A DNA stretch of 64,000 bases. It comes from Shewanella denitrificans OS217 (GTDB taxonomy: Bacteria > Pseudomonadota > Gammaproteobacteria > Enterobacterales > Shewanellaceae). The translations under genes and the position numbers were made by a program. The notes beneath the pieces were generated by a model, which saw nothing but the letters and a program-made list of their open reading frames with translations, made no database searches and was not told the origin of the DNA. Below are positions 35,310 through 43,918 of this stretch, piece by piece (the stretch's first letter is position 1; every line of letters starts with the position of its first letter). The DNA lies in NCBI RefSeq assembly GCF_000013765.1, contig NC_007954.1, positions 186,001 to 250,000 on the forward strand, read 5' to 3'.

Positions 35310-36577
35310 GCCAGCATTACCCTTCTAATAATGGGGTGTTTTACGTTAACTTTTACTATAACGCTAACCATTACCTTTACTTGCAAAAAGACAGCGCGGA
35401 TCGTGAGTTACGCAGAATAACCGCCATGGATGCCCTCGGGAATATCACGGCGCAAAGCTTTGCCAATGGCACCAGTGAGGCGCGCCGCTTTAACCAGCGC
35501 ACGGGCCGCATAGACAGTATCGATCTCAAGAAAGGCAATAGCTACATTCATCAGCTAAGTTATGGTCTTTTTGATGCCAAAGGCAATGTCGAATATCGCT
35601 CCCACAGCTATTACAATGGCAGCGGCATTCAAACCTTGGGCTTCAGTGAAAACTTCACCTATGACAGCTTAAACCGCATCGAAACCCGCGATCTCAGTAT
35701 TGGCACTGGCAGCCTCACGGGCTATGGCTATGATGAGCAATACAGCTACGATGGCTTCGGTAATATCAACAGCCGTAAAGGCTATGCGGGCGGCAGTTAT
35801 TCGGTCAATCTCGCCAGTTATAATTACCTGCAAAGCACCAGTGTCAACCGACTCGACAGCGCCAATGTCGATGGCAAAAGCTATAGCAAGTTTATCTATG
35901 ATGCCAACGGCAATATCACCTCAGATGGCAGCCGCAGCTTTAGCTACAATGCCTTCGATAAGGCCAGTCGCATTCAGCTAGGCAGCCAATACAGCGCCTA
36001 TCGCTATGACAGTAGTCGCGCAGTATTGAGCCGCAGCGATTATCGCCAAGAGGCGGGCGAGTGGAAAACCTTTAATACCGATTATATCGGACAGTTGTAC
36101 CAGCAAGAGCGCCGCTATAAGGGCAGTGCAGCCATAGGCAGCAACCTGGAAAATACCCGTCACAAGTATATGTTGGGTAATATCATGGTGGTGCGCAACC
36201 AAAATGCCACCTTAGGCAACAGTGAACAGGTACAGTATCAGCATGGCGATCATCAAGGCTCAACCTTAAGCATCACCGATGAGCGCGGCAACATACTCGA
36301 GCAGTACTTCTATAGCGCATTTGGCAAACCGATGAAGCTTGCTGGCTCCAGCCTAGTGCAGGCCATCACGCCCATGGAGCGCGGCTATACTGGCCATGAG
36401 ATGTTACCCAATCTGGACGTGATCCAGATGGGTGGCCGTATCTACGACCCTAACTTGGCGCGTTTTTTACAGGCAGACCCCAACATACAGGCACCGACTA
36501 ACCTACAGAACTATAACCGTTATAGCTATGTGCTCAATAATCCGCTGACTTATACGGATCCGAGTGGTTACTTTTTT
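35310..36577 (+). repeat. Rhs core repeat, copy 2 (headless)
   Basis: Near-identical to 29494-30761; it begins mid-gene without start codon, signal peptide or upstream domains, and ends at the same base before the tip. The extreme similarity makes it a substrate for homologous recombination with the full-length gene 5.8 kb upstream. Confidence 0.95.
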
Positions 36578-37504
36578 AAGGGGCTGTTTCGAGCGATAGC
36601 TGATATTCCGATATTAAATGCAGTAATTTCAGTAGTTTTTGCTGTTTACTGCCAAGCGTGCTTAGTTGCTTATAATGCGATGTCGACCTATTCGGTGACG
36701 GGTAGTCTAAAATCGACCTTCACCTCTGGTCTTACAACGGCAATTATGCCGGGGGGAGGAAGTGCTGGTGGAGTACTTGCAAGTGCGGCTATAGGAGGAC
36801 TCTCTTCGAAGTTGCAAGGAGGTGATTTTGGACATGGTTTTATCTCCGCGGGTATAGGTGCAGCATTTGGAGGGCGGATAGAGGTAGGTAATCAATATGC
36901 AAATGTCATTGTGGCTGCCGTTATTGGAGGAACTATTTCTAAACTGACAGGAGGTAAATTTGCAAATGGAGCGGTTACAGCCGGATTTGCAAGAGCTGTG
37001 TTTGGAGGAGCTTCAAACCAAGATTCAGCCGCTGTTGCAAGTGATTCTCAATCACAGCTATCAGGGATAACTAAGGCTCTAGGTGTCGTAGGCGATGTTA
37101 TGGGAAGAATATGGTCACTTCCTAACACTCTTATAGGGTTGGGTTATGGTGGTATTGGAATGATGTTCGGCGCTACACCTGTGTGGGATGGGAGTGAGGG
37201 GATTTTGCATTTTACTAATATGCCTGAATGGATGATGCCTTCAGCAATGTCTTTTGGTCATGTTCATGTATATGGCCAAAATTCTTACAAGAATCCAAAT
37301 GGCAGTTATGTTGTAAATAGGTTTGATTCTCCGATTGTAACAGAGGAAACCTTGCATACTAGACAATCAGAAATACTTGGTCCTTTATATCTGCCTTTAC
37401 ATGGCATGGCGATGGGTGTTTCGCAACTTACTGGTGGCGGGACGCATAACAAAAATCTGTTAGAGATGGGGCCGGAAAGTGGAAAAAATCCTTGGCCTTG
37501 GTAA
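35336..37504 (+). pseudogene. Orphan Rhs C-terminal cassette with alternative tip 2
   Basis: The open frame spans 722 residues; its first ATG-type codon is an internal codon of the YD region, and the upstream SpvB/FG-GAP part and a ribosome-binding site are absent. It is best read as a displaced 3' end. Residues 1-414 are identical to the full-length protein through DPSGYFF. The remaining 308 residues differ completely: a hydrophobic stretch (PILNAVISVVFAVYCQACLV), Gly-rich segments, then a C-terminal domain with the motif EETLHTRQSEILGPLYLPLHG, GTHNKN and a terminal NPWPW. ExxHTxQxxxLGPxY motifs are familiar from tips of other polymorphic toxins, but activity is not known. It would be expressed if recombined onto the full-length gene. 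Confidence 0.75.
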
Positions 37505-37510
37505 TTGATT

Positions 37511-37936
37511 ATGATCTATATGAACTTATTACAGCAATTTAGAATGTTTATTTTTTTAGTGATCACATTAGCATTAAGCGGCTGTCCGCGGTTTGCGTAT
37601 GTGGAGATATATAATTATTCAGGAACAACTATTGAGGTTTCATCTTCGGGTATAACTAAAATCATAGCCCCTGCTAATTCAGATAGATTTAGAATGACTG
37701 GTGAGCAGTTCGAAATTAGTTCAGAGCTAGGCAATTGGGTATACCCAAGAAATATTCCTAATGGTGGTGTTGATGGGCCTTATTTCGATGGTACATTACG
37801 TGTTCAACTAAATAAAAATGGTGATTTATACGTTTTAAATGAGGATCAAGAGCCGCCGATTGAAGCTTTTGGTGAGCAGCCGACTGGCTACCCTATATCC
37901 GTAAAAGATAATTCACGTTATTTTAAGGAGAATTGA
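37511..37936 (+). CDS. Small lipoprotein, candidate immunity protein for tip 2
   Basis: About 141 residues; ATG codons at 37511 and 37520 are both possible starts and no strong Shine-Dalgarno decides. It begins within seven bases of the cassette stop, implying coupling. The signal peptide ends in a lipobox (LALSGC). The mature part (EIYNYSGTTIEVSSSG) is beta-rich. It is unrelated by eye to the lipoprotein at 31577, as expected for immunity genes that change with their tip. Function is inferred from position. Confidence 0.6.
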   Translation: MIYMNLLQQFRMFIFLVITLALSGCPRFAYVEIYNYSGTTIEVSSSGITKIIAPANSDRFRMTGEQFEISSELGNWVYPRNIPNGGVDGPYFDGTLRVQLNKNGDLYVLNEDQEPPIEAFGEQPTGYPISVKDNSRYFKEN

Positions 37937-37960
37937 TAAATTTATTAAGAAGCCAAATTT

Positions 37961-38343
37961 AAAAATAAGTCTGGATACTTACAATAAATCGTATTCGGTT
38001 AACGGCTGCACACTTGAGTTTTTTTGTGAAGGTCTTTTTGAATATATACCTTGAAAGACACCGTAGGCTGCGAAGTGGATTGCCTTAATCGAGACCGTAA
38101 TGTTTTTAACCAAGAAACCATGATGCAGAACATCCCTAAAAGGTCGCAAGGATATGAATTTTATTAAAATAATACTTAGCGCAATAGTGCTATTCGCTAC
38201 GAGCATTGCTGTTAACGCAGAGGTGAGTTCGGGCACTGTGACTGTGCTGCGAACCACTATGGATGGGCAGAAAACACTGTATTTTAAGATGAACCCCATG
38301 CCAGCAGGCGTCACCCAATGGTTATATGTAAGAGAAGGCTCAG
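37961..38343 (+). repeat. Post-tip flank repeat, copy 2
   Basis: Partner of 32020-32394. It includes the leader and the first two thirds of the intact small secreted protein gene. Confidence 0.85.
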
Positions 38344-38504
38344 GAAATGCGGCGGGCTGTCAGTTAATTACCGATGACACCATGTTGCAGTTGGCATACT
38401 CAAGCTTATTGGCAGCGAAAACGGCGGCACAAAGGATTACTGTTGGCTATTGTGCCGACAGTAACGGCTATGGCTTGGTTAACCAGTACATCGAATTAGA
38501 CTAG
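38154..38504 (+). CDS. Small secreted protein, intact copy
   Basis: 116 residues with a Sec signal peptide (IILSAIVLFATSIAVNA, cleavage before EV). The mature protein has two cysteines (AAGCQLITDD and VGYCADSNGY) that could form a disulphide. It resembles in layout the next gene (38727): tryptophan-tyrosine core, alanine-rich helix, cysteine near the end. AAAAGGTCGCAAGGAT precedes the ATG. A truncated copy follows the other tip cassette, so it travels with the module. Function is not recognised; an additional immunity or accessory factor is possible. Confidence 0.7.
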   Translation: MNFIKIILSAIVLFATSIAVNAEVSSGTVTVLRTTMDGQKTLYFKMNPMPAGVTQWLYVREGSGNAAGCQLITDDTMLQLAYSSLLAAKTAAQRITVGYCADSNGYGLVNQYIELD

Positions 38505-38606
38505 GACTTATGGACAAACGCTTTAGTTAATAAATGCACAGTAATGTGTGATTGACGATTCACATGTCCAATAGTACATACATTATGGATCACGGATTAA
38601 CATGAG

Positions 38607-38664
38607 TGGGGCCGGTTCTATATCAAATAAGCTTATGGTTATAGTCCAGCTTATCGCGGCCCCA
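38607..38664. other. Long stem-loop between the two small secreted protein genes
   Basis: TGGGGCCG (38607-38614) pairs with CGGCCCCA (38657-38664), and inside it AATAAGC pairs with GCTTAT. It is symmetrical and followed by AATTTAAAATTGG rather than a T-run. It may be a terminator for the upstream gene or a leader structure for the next. Confidence 0.5.
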
Positions 38665-38726
38665 ATTTAAAATTGGCATCAAGCCATGCACTTATTATTT
38701 GAATTCAAACATTTGAGGATTTAAAA

Positions 38727-39053
38727 ATGAAATATCTAAAATTATTAGCCGTTACTTGTCTCTTGCTGCCAAGCTTTGCCTCGGCGGGTGAGTTAACAAT
38801 AGGCGCGACGGTGCTGGAAGTGGCTACCAATGCGACCGGTAGCGGTAAGAATTTTGCCATCAAAGTTGAAGGTGGTGTAGGGCCTTGCAATGGCTGGATA
38901 TACTTTTTGGAGGACAGTGCCGCGTCTGCGGCTACCTATTCACAAGCATTTTCCATCGCATTAACGGCCCTGAGTAGCGATAAAAAAGTCAGGGTGCATA
39001 ACTTTACTGACGACGCTTGTACCGGCGCGCGATTTATTTCCATCAGCAAATAA
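38727..39053 (+). CDS. Small secreted protein, DUF5992-like
   Basis: 108 residues with signal peptide (LLAVTCLLLPSFASA, cleavage before GEL). The mature part has GATVLEVATNATGSGKNF, GGVGPCNGWIYF and an alanine-rich helix ending in TDDACTGARFISI, with two cysteines. This matches my memory of DUF5992 proteins common in Vibrio and Shewanella; no function is known. GAGGATTTAAAA precedes the ATG. It appears to be a distant relative of the gene at 38154, suggesting a small family cluster at the end of the Rhs module. Confidence 0.65.
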   Translation: MKYLKLLAVTCLLLPSFASAGELTIGATVLEVATNATGSGKNFAIKVEGGVGPCNGWIYFLEDSAASAATYSQAFSIALTALSSDKKVRVHNFTDDACTGARFISISK

Positions 39054-39294
39054 AAGCCTTAGGTACAAAGTTACAGCGACGAAAACACAGCTTAAACATG
39101 AACTAAAAGCGACTGAATCTTGGTTGTAATATTAAGCATTTGGTTAATGGCGAATCTCGAAAGGGGTGATTAACGGTGCCACCTAGCGTAACAATTTTGT
39201 GCAAAATAAGGCTATCTTGCCTTGCTCTAGTACAAAGGCTCACATAGACTCGTCTTCAGCATGGGTTGTAAGCATACAAAAGTAAGGTGAAAGC

Positions 39295-40050
39295 GTGGAA
39301 ACTAAAAGTGTCTCATTTGTACTAACTAGCTGTAATCGATTTGATTTATTAGAAGAAACCTTAATCAGCTTTTTTAAGTTTAATACTTACCCTATTGCCC
39401 AATACATTATTATTGAGGACAGCCATAATCTCGATAAGCTCAACAAGGTGCTGGCTAAGTTTCCTGATGTGGATTTTGTGGTGCTCAATAATGAGCCGCA
39501 GCTGGGTCAAATGAAAAGCATAGACAGGGCTTATAGTAAGGTGACTTCTGACTATATCTTCCATTGCGAAGATGATTGGGAGTTTTACCGCAAAAGCTTT
39601 ATTGAAGATTCTTTTAAAGTATTAGACACGGATGAGAAAGTGGTCACTGTGTGGCTGCGTGAGCAAGATGATACTAACGAGCATCCGGTGGAAGCTGAGC
39701 TATTTGAATGTAAGGACCCAGAAGGGCGCAGTTATCAAATTATGCAGCGCAATCACCAACGCCGGGCTAACTCAGCCCTGTGGCATGGCTTTACTTTAAA
39801 TCCAGGTCTTCGCCGCACTAAGGATTACCAACTCATCGCACCCATAGGTGAGATGGGGGGGGAGCATGCCATGAACGAAATTTATTTCCAACATGGCTTT
39901 AAAGGGGCGATATTTCCAACGGGTTATGTGCGCCATATCGGCTACCACAGAGGCATACGTTATAAAGTGGGCCAAAGTAAACTGGCGAAAGATTTCTCAG
40001 TAGGTTGGAAGCGTATTAAAGCAAAAGCCTGCCAGCTTTTGGGTATCTAA
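39295..40050 (+). CDS. Family 2-like (GT-A) glycosyltransferase
   Basis: 251 residues. The GTG start at 39295 follows TAAGGTGAAAGC. The N-terminus SVSFVLTSCNRFDLLEETL is the nucleotide-sugar binding start of GT-A enzymes, and HCEDDWEF near residue 98 is the metal-binding acidic motif. No membrane segment is seen, so it probably acts at the cytoplasmic face on lipopolysaccharide or another glycan. It is convergent with the next glycosyltransferase over a shared terminator. Sugar and acceptor are not predictable. Confidence 0.75.
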   Translation: METKSVSFVLTSCNRFDLLEETLISFFKFNTYPIAQYIIIEDSHNLDKLNKVLAKFPDVDFVVLNNEPQLGQMKSIDRAYSKVTSDYIFHCEDDWEFYRKSFIEDSFKVLDTDEKVVTVWLREQDDTNEHPVEAELFECKDPEGRSYQIMQRNHQRRANSALWHGFTLNPGLRRTKDYQLIAPIGEMGGEHAMNEIYFQHGFKGAIFPTGYVRHIGYHRGIRYKVGQSKLAKDFSVGWKRIKAKACQLLGI

Positions 40051-40071
40051 CATCTTTAGTTATGACCAAAT

Positions 40072-40099
40072 AAAAACGCCCTCAAATGAGGGCGTTTTT
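40072..40099. terminator. Bidirectional terminator between convergent glycosyltransferase genes
   Basis: AAAAACGCCCTC-AAAT-GAGGGCGTTTTT: A- and T-runs on both sides allow it to serve the plus-strand gene ending at 40050 and the minus-strand gene ending at 40115. Confidence 0.9.
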
Positions 40100-40114
40100 A
40101 TGGGACAAAGGTTT

Positions 40115-40870
40115 TCAGTTAGGCTTGTTTTGATGATTTTCAAACAGTTTAGCTTCTTTGAGGAAGGCGTAATAGGCTTCCATGACCGCCAAGATAAAGC
40201 CGCGGCGACCTGAGAATAGTTTACGTTGCAACAGGTACTCTTTGATAAAGACCAAGGGGAAGATAAGGAACAGCTTAAGGTGAGAAAAAGATTTACCTTT
40301 AACAAATTTCTCATCGGCTTTTAGGGTCGAGTACGTGTTGTTTTTATTGGTGATGGCGGCAATGGAGTCATAACCGTAATGGTCGAACACTTGATTGATG
40401 AAGATTTCCTTGCCATCCACTGTGGCGCTTTCATGGGCGAGACGTGAGTCATCGAAGAAGGATTTAGACTTCTTATAGAGCCTGTGATTGTTGGGCTTTT
40501 TGCTTAAGCTAGATAATGGTTTGCCAATAAAAATATCGTTACGCCAGAACCGCACACTGTCAGCCTTGTCTTGCTCGATAATCTCTTTAAAGGCGGCAAT
40601 TAATTGTGGATTAATGGCTTCATCACCATCTAGATTCAATACCCACTCATTACGGCACAAAGACATGGCATATTGCTTTTGCTTAGCATAGCCTTGCCAT
40701 TCATGACTGAAAATGGTCGCGCCAAATTGCTGCGCGATCGAAAGTGTTTTATCTGTGCTGCCAGAATCCACCAATATCACTTCATCCATGTCTTTGACGC
40801 TAGCTAGGGTTTTCGCTATGTGCTTCTCTTCGTTTTTGGTGATGATGAATACACTGATAGGTAATGTCAT
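40115..40870 (-). CDS. Lipopolysaccharide core glycosyltransferase, WaaE/KdtX family
   Basis: 251 residues from the ATG of MTLPISVFIITKNEEKHI; an upstream in-frame TTG at 40894 is possible but less likely. Family-2 motifs are VFIITKNEE, VDSGSTDKT and the DxD-type NLDGDEAIN near residue 90. The C-terminal SGRRGFILAVMEAYYAFLKEAKL is typical of WaaE/KdtX, which adds a glucose or heptose-linked branch to the inner core in enterobacteria. A kdtX gene close to coaD and mutM is a familiar gammaproteobacterial arrangement. The exact linkage in this organism is unknown. Confidence 0.8.
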   Translation of the reverse strand: MTLPISVFIITKNEEKHIAKTLASVKDMDEVILVDSGSTDKTLSIAQQFGATIFSHEWQGYAKQKQYAMSLCRNEWVLNLDGDEAINPQLIAAFKEIIEQDKADSVRFWRNDIFIGKPLSSLSKKPNNHRLYKKSKSFFDDSRLAHESATVDGKEIFINQVFDHYGYDSIAAITNKNNTYSTLKADEKFVKGKSFSHLKLFLIFPLVFIKEYLLQRKLFSGRRGFILAVMEAYYAFLKEAKLFENHQNKPN

Positions 40871-41055
40871 GGATGATGGCTTAATAGTTAGCAAATAAGA
40901 CGACGATTATAGCAAATAGCGCTTATTTATGAAGCCATTACTTGTTGGGTGATACTAGGCTATTTGATTGCTCGGAACTTATGATCTCAAAACTGAGCTA
41001 TGGCAAAAAACTGTGTTAAAATGCGCCTTTGCAAAATTAACTGTGGTTGGCTTCC

Positions 41056-41826
41056 ATGAGCTTTAAGATTTTTGTCATTAACTTAGATTCCAGTGTCGAT
41101 AGAATTGAAAATATGCAGGCTCAATGCAGCAAATTGGGCATAGAGTTTGAGCGTGTATCTGCCGTGCGAGGCAAAAATTTATCAAGCGCTGAAAAAGCGG
41201 CCGTGTATAACCGCGATGTGAACTTGGCTAAATATGATAAAGAGCTTAATGACGGTGAAATCGGCTGTTACATGAGCCATGCTCGCTGCTGGGAGCAAAT
41301 CCTTATTCAAAAACTGGATTATTCATTGATTCTAGAGGATGACGCGATCCTTACGCCTGAGATTACTGCCTATATCGCCAAGCTTGCCGATTCCACCTCG
41401 GAATGGGATTACATTAAGCTGTCCCATGGCCGTAAACCTAAGAATATTCTTAATGCCATCGACTTGGGTGATGGCTTGTCTTTAGGCCAGTGCATTAAGC
41501 TACCTTCCACCACCACAGGGCAGTTTGTCTCTCAAACGGGGGCCAAAAAATTACTCCAGCATGCTTATCCTATCGCTAGGCCTATCGATATAGACATTCA
41601 GTTTTGGTATGAAAAATCCTTGCGAAGCTTCGTGGTACGCCCTTTCCCGATTTTAAATGGCGACTTTGGCAGTGAAATTAATCAGGTGACCGATAGACGT
41701 CAGGTGGATAAGCGCCAATTTGCCCGTATTTGGCAGAAAGCCAAATTTGAATTGAATTTGCTGTTACATCGTGGTCGCCTAGGTGCTTTACCTCAAAGCC
41801 TAGTCAAACAAGCAAAGACTAAATAA
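41056..41826 (+). CDS. Family 25 glycosyltransferase (LPS/LOS biosynthesis)
   Basis: 256 residues from the ATG at 41056 (MSFKIFVINLDSSVDRIENM). FVINLDSSVDR, GEIGCYMSHARCWEQI and the metal-binding EDDAI are diagnostic of GT25 enzymes such as LgtB/LpsA, which add galactose or glucose to lipooligosaccharide. It is divergent from the WaaE-like gene and 16 bp ahead of coaD, so they may share a transcript. Specificity cannot be read from sequence. Confidence 0.85.
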   Translation: MSFKIFVINLDSSVDRIENMQAQCSKLGIEFERVSAVRGKNLSSAEKAAVYNRDVNLAKYDKELNDGEIGCYMSHARCWEQILIQKLDYSLILEDDAILTPEITAYIAKLADSTSEWDYIKLSHGRKPKNILNAIDLGDGLSLGQCIKLPSTTTGQFVSQTGAKKLLQHAYPIARPIDIDIQFWYEKSLRSFVVRPFPILNGDFGSEINQVTDRRQVDKRQFARIWQKAKFELNLLLHRGRLGALPQSLVKQAKTK

Positions 41827-41842
41827 ACAAGGAGCGTTGATT

Positions 41843-42349
41843 ATGCACAGAAGAGCCATTTATCCGGGTACCTTTGATCCTGTGACCAATGGTCATGCGG
41901 ACCTCATTGAACGGGCCGCAAAGCTATTTAAACATGTCATTATCGGCATCGCCGCTAACCCTTCTAAGCAACCTAGATTCACCCTAGAGGAGCGAGTCGA
42001 ACAGCTCACCCTAGTCACTGCGCACCTTGATAATGTTGAGGTGGTTGGTTTTAGTGGCTTGCTGGTGGACTTTGCCCGAGATCAAAAGGCCAGTGTGCTA
42101 GTGCGTGGTCTCAGGGCCGTGTCTGATTTTGAGTATGAGTTTCAGCTGGCCAATATGAATCGCAGGCTAAGCCCAGATCTTGAAAGTGTGTTTCTCACAC
42201 CGGCAGAAGAAAACTCATTTATTTCGTCAACCTTAGTCAAGGAAGTCGCCTTACATGGCGGTGATGTTAGTCAATTTGTTCATCCACAAGTGGCCTTGGC
42301 CCTTAAAGAAAAAATAGCAGCAATGAAAGCGAATAAAGGTAATAAGTAG
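41843..42349 (+). CDS. coaD: Phosphopantetheine adenylyltransferase
   Basis: CoaD transfers AMP from ATP to 4'-phosphopantetheine, the penultimate step of coenzyme A synthesis. The ATG at 41843 follows AAGGAGCG; an in-frame TTG six bases upstream is less likely. It has 168 residues. The TFDPVTNGH motif (residues about 10-18) and the ENSFISSTLVKEVA loop are the adenylyl-transfer signatures, with RGLRAVSDFEYEFQLA between. The gene downstream begins two bases after its stop. Confidence 0.96.
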   Translation: MHRRAIYPGTFDPVTNGHADLIERAAKLFKHVIIGIAANPSKQPRFTLEERVEQLTLVTAHLDNVEVVGFSGLLVDFARDQKASVLVRGLRAVSDFEYEFQLANMNRRLSPDLESVFLTPAEENSFISSTLVKEVALHGGDVSQFVHPQVALALKEKIAAMKANKGNK

Positions 42350-42350
42350 T

Positions 42351-43835
42351 ATGAAAAAAGGATTTTTAGTCACAAGTTTACTGGCAGCATTAGGCATGGT
42401 ATCTAGCGCTCAGGCTGCACCTTGGGTCGACGCCAGCGATATATATTTACGCGCCGACATTCAGGCCTTAGCGGATGCGGGTTTTATCAAGGTGCCTGTG
42501 AATACCTACCCGTTAATGTGGTCGGGGATCGGAGAGAATTTGGCCAAAGTTGAGCCTTCTTTGATGAGCCCTGCACTGATGGATGCCTTTGCCAGAGTGA
42601 ATTTTTATTACCAAAATGCCATCAATAACCGTGGCAATAGAAGCATGAAACTGGCAACCGCCAGTGAGTCGGCGCGCTTCCAGCATTTTGGTTCAGATTA
42701 TCGTGAAAAAGCCGCGCTTTCTGGCTCCACTGAGTACCTAGGTGAGCGCTTTGCCTTTAAGGCTTCGGCATCGATGAATTATCATCCCGATGATGATAAA
42801 AACCTGCGTTTAGATAATTCTTATATCGCCATGATCTTAGGTAACTGGGTATTTACCGCAGGAGCCATTGAGCAATGGTGGGGCCCAGGTTTTGATACTG
42901 CGCTGCACAAGTCGACTAACGCGCGGCCAATGCCATCGTTGATGATGAGTCGTAATAATGCCAATGCATTTGAAACCCCTTGGCTGTCTTGGATGGGCAG
43001 TTGGAACTTGACTGCGGGCATAAGTGTCGCGGAAAAAGAGCGTTTTGCACCGCGAATGCTGTTGTGGAACATGCGCGCCTCGGTAAAACCTGTGCAGCAA
43101 TTGGAAATTGGCCTCTCTTGGACCACGCAGTTTTGTGGTAAAGGCCAGGAATGTGATTGGGATGTAGCACTAAAATCCATCACAGGTCAGCGTGATTGCC
43201 GAGCAGATAGTGCCGATGTTTTTGGTTGTACCAATTATGGAAACCAGATGGCAGGTTTCGATGTGCGTTACGGTGATATTTGGTTTGATGTACCCGTGGG
43301 CATATACCTTGAGCGTACCTGTGAAGACTCCTTGGGCGACCCTTGGCAAATTACCGACTGCGGTAAAATGGTCGGGGTAGACACTCGATTTAACTTTGCA
43401 AAACAGCAATATAAGTTATTCGCAGAATACACGGATACCTTAGTGTATTGCGGTGCGGACGCTAATAGCTTTAACTGTTTCTATGAACATAGCACTTATT
43501 TGAGTGGTAATCGTCATTATGGCCGCGCCTTAGGTAGCACTTATGACAGTGATGCCAACACCTATGTACTGGGCCTTATTGGCCAATTTGCCAATAGCCA
43601 AGGCTTTACCGCCTTGCTGCGTTACGCCAAACTCAATGATGACGGAAGCAATCGTGGTGGGAATTGGGCGCCACAGCCATTGAAAGAAGACTTAACCATG
43701 GCAGAAGTCTCTTATCGCTTACCTATGCTCAAGGGCATGGTCACGGTTGGCGGTACAGTCTCTCAATCTAAATTTGTCACTGAGAAAGATGAAACTAATG
43801 CTTCTATCTTTGGTACTTACGAGTATAAATTTTAA
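42351..43835 (+). CDS. Outer-membrane protein of the capsule-assembly Wzi family
   Basis: 494 residues with a Sec signal peptide (LLAALGMVSSAQA, cleavage before APW). The mature protein starts VDASDIYLRADIQALADAG, a helical N-terminus typical of Wzi-family proteins, and continues as aromatic beta-strands ending in YEYKF, the C-terminal phenylalanine signature of outer-membrane barrels. Wzi of E. coli anchors capsular polysaccharide; many Shewanella relatives exist in strains without group-1 capsule, so the ligand is uncertain. Several cysteine-bearing loops (CGKGQECDWD, CRADSADVFGC) suggest disulphides. It is immediately downstream of coaD. Confidence 0.82.
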   Translation: MKKGFLVTSLLAALGMVSSAQAAPWVDASDIYLRADIQALADAGFIKVPVNTYPLMWSGIGENLAKVEPSLMSPALMDAFARVNFYYQNAINNRGNRSMKLATASESARFQHFGSDYREKAALSGSTEYLGERFAFKASASMNYHPDDDKNLRLDNSYIAMILGNWVFTAGAIEQWWGPGFDTALHKSTNARPMPSLMMSRNNANAFETPWLSWMGSWNLTAGISVAEKERFAPRMLLWNMRASVKPVQQLEIGLSWTTQFCGKGQECDWDVALKSITGQRDCRADSADVFGCTNYGNQMAGFDVRYGDIWFDVPVGIYLERTCEDSLGDPWQITDCGKMVGVDTRFNFAKQQYKLFAEYTDTLVYCGADANSFNCFYEHSTYLSGNRHYGRALGSTYDSDANTYVLGLIGQFANSQGFTALLRYAKLNDDGSNRGGNWAPQPLKEDLTMAEVSYRLPMLKGMVTVGGTVSQSKFVTEKDETNASIFGTYEYKF

Positions 43836-43862
43836 CAGCGACCTTGAGTTAGCTTGATGAGC

Positions 43863-43897
43863 AAAAAAGGCTTCACTGGTGACAGTGAAGCCTTTTT
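43863..43897. terminator. Bidirectional terminator between the Wzi-family gene and mutM
   Basis: AAAAAAGGCTTCACTG-GTGA-CAGTGAAGCCTTTTT is a 16-bp near-perfect stem with A- and T-runs, between convergent genes. Confidence 0.92.
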
Positions 43898-43918
43898 GTT
43901 GAACTCGAAACTATTACA

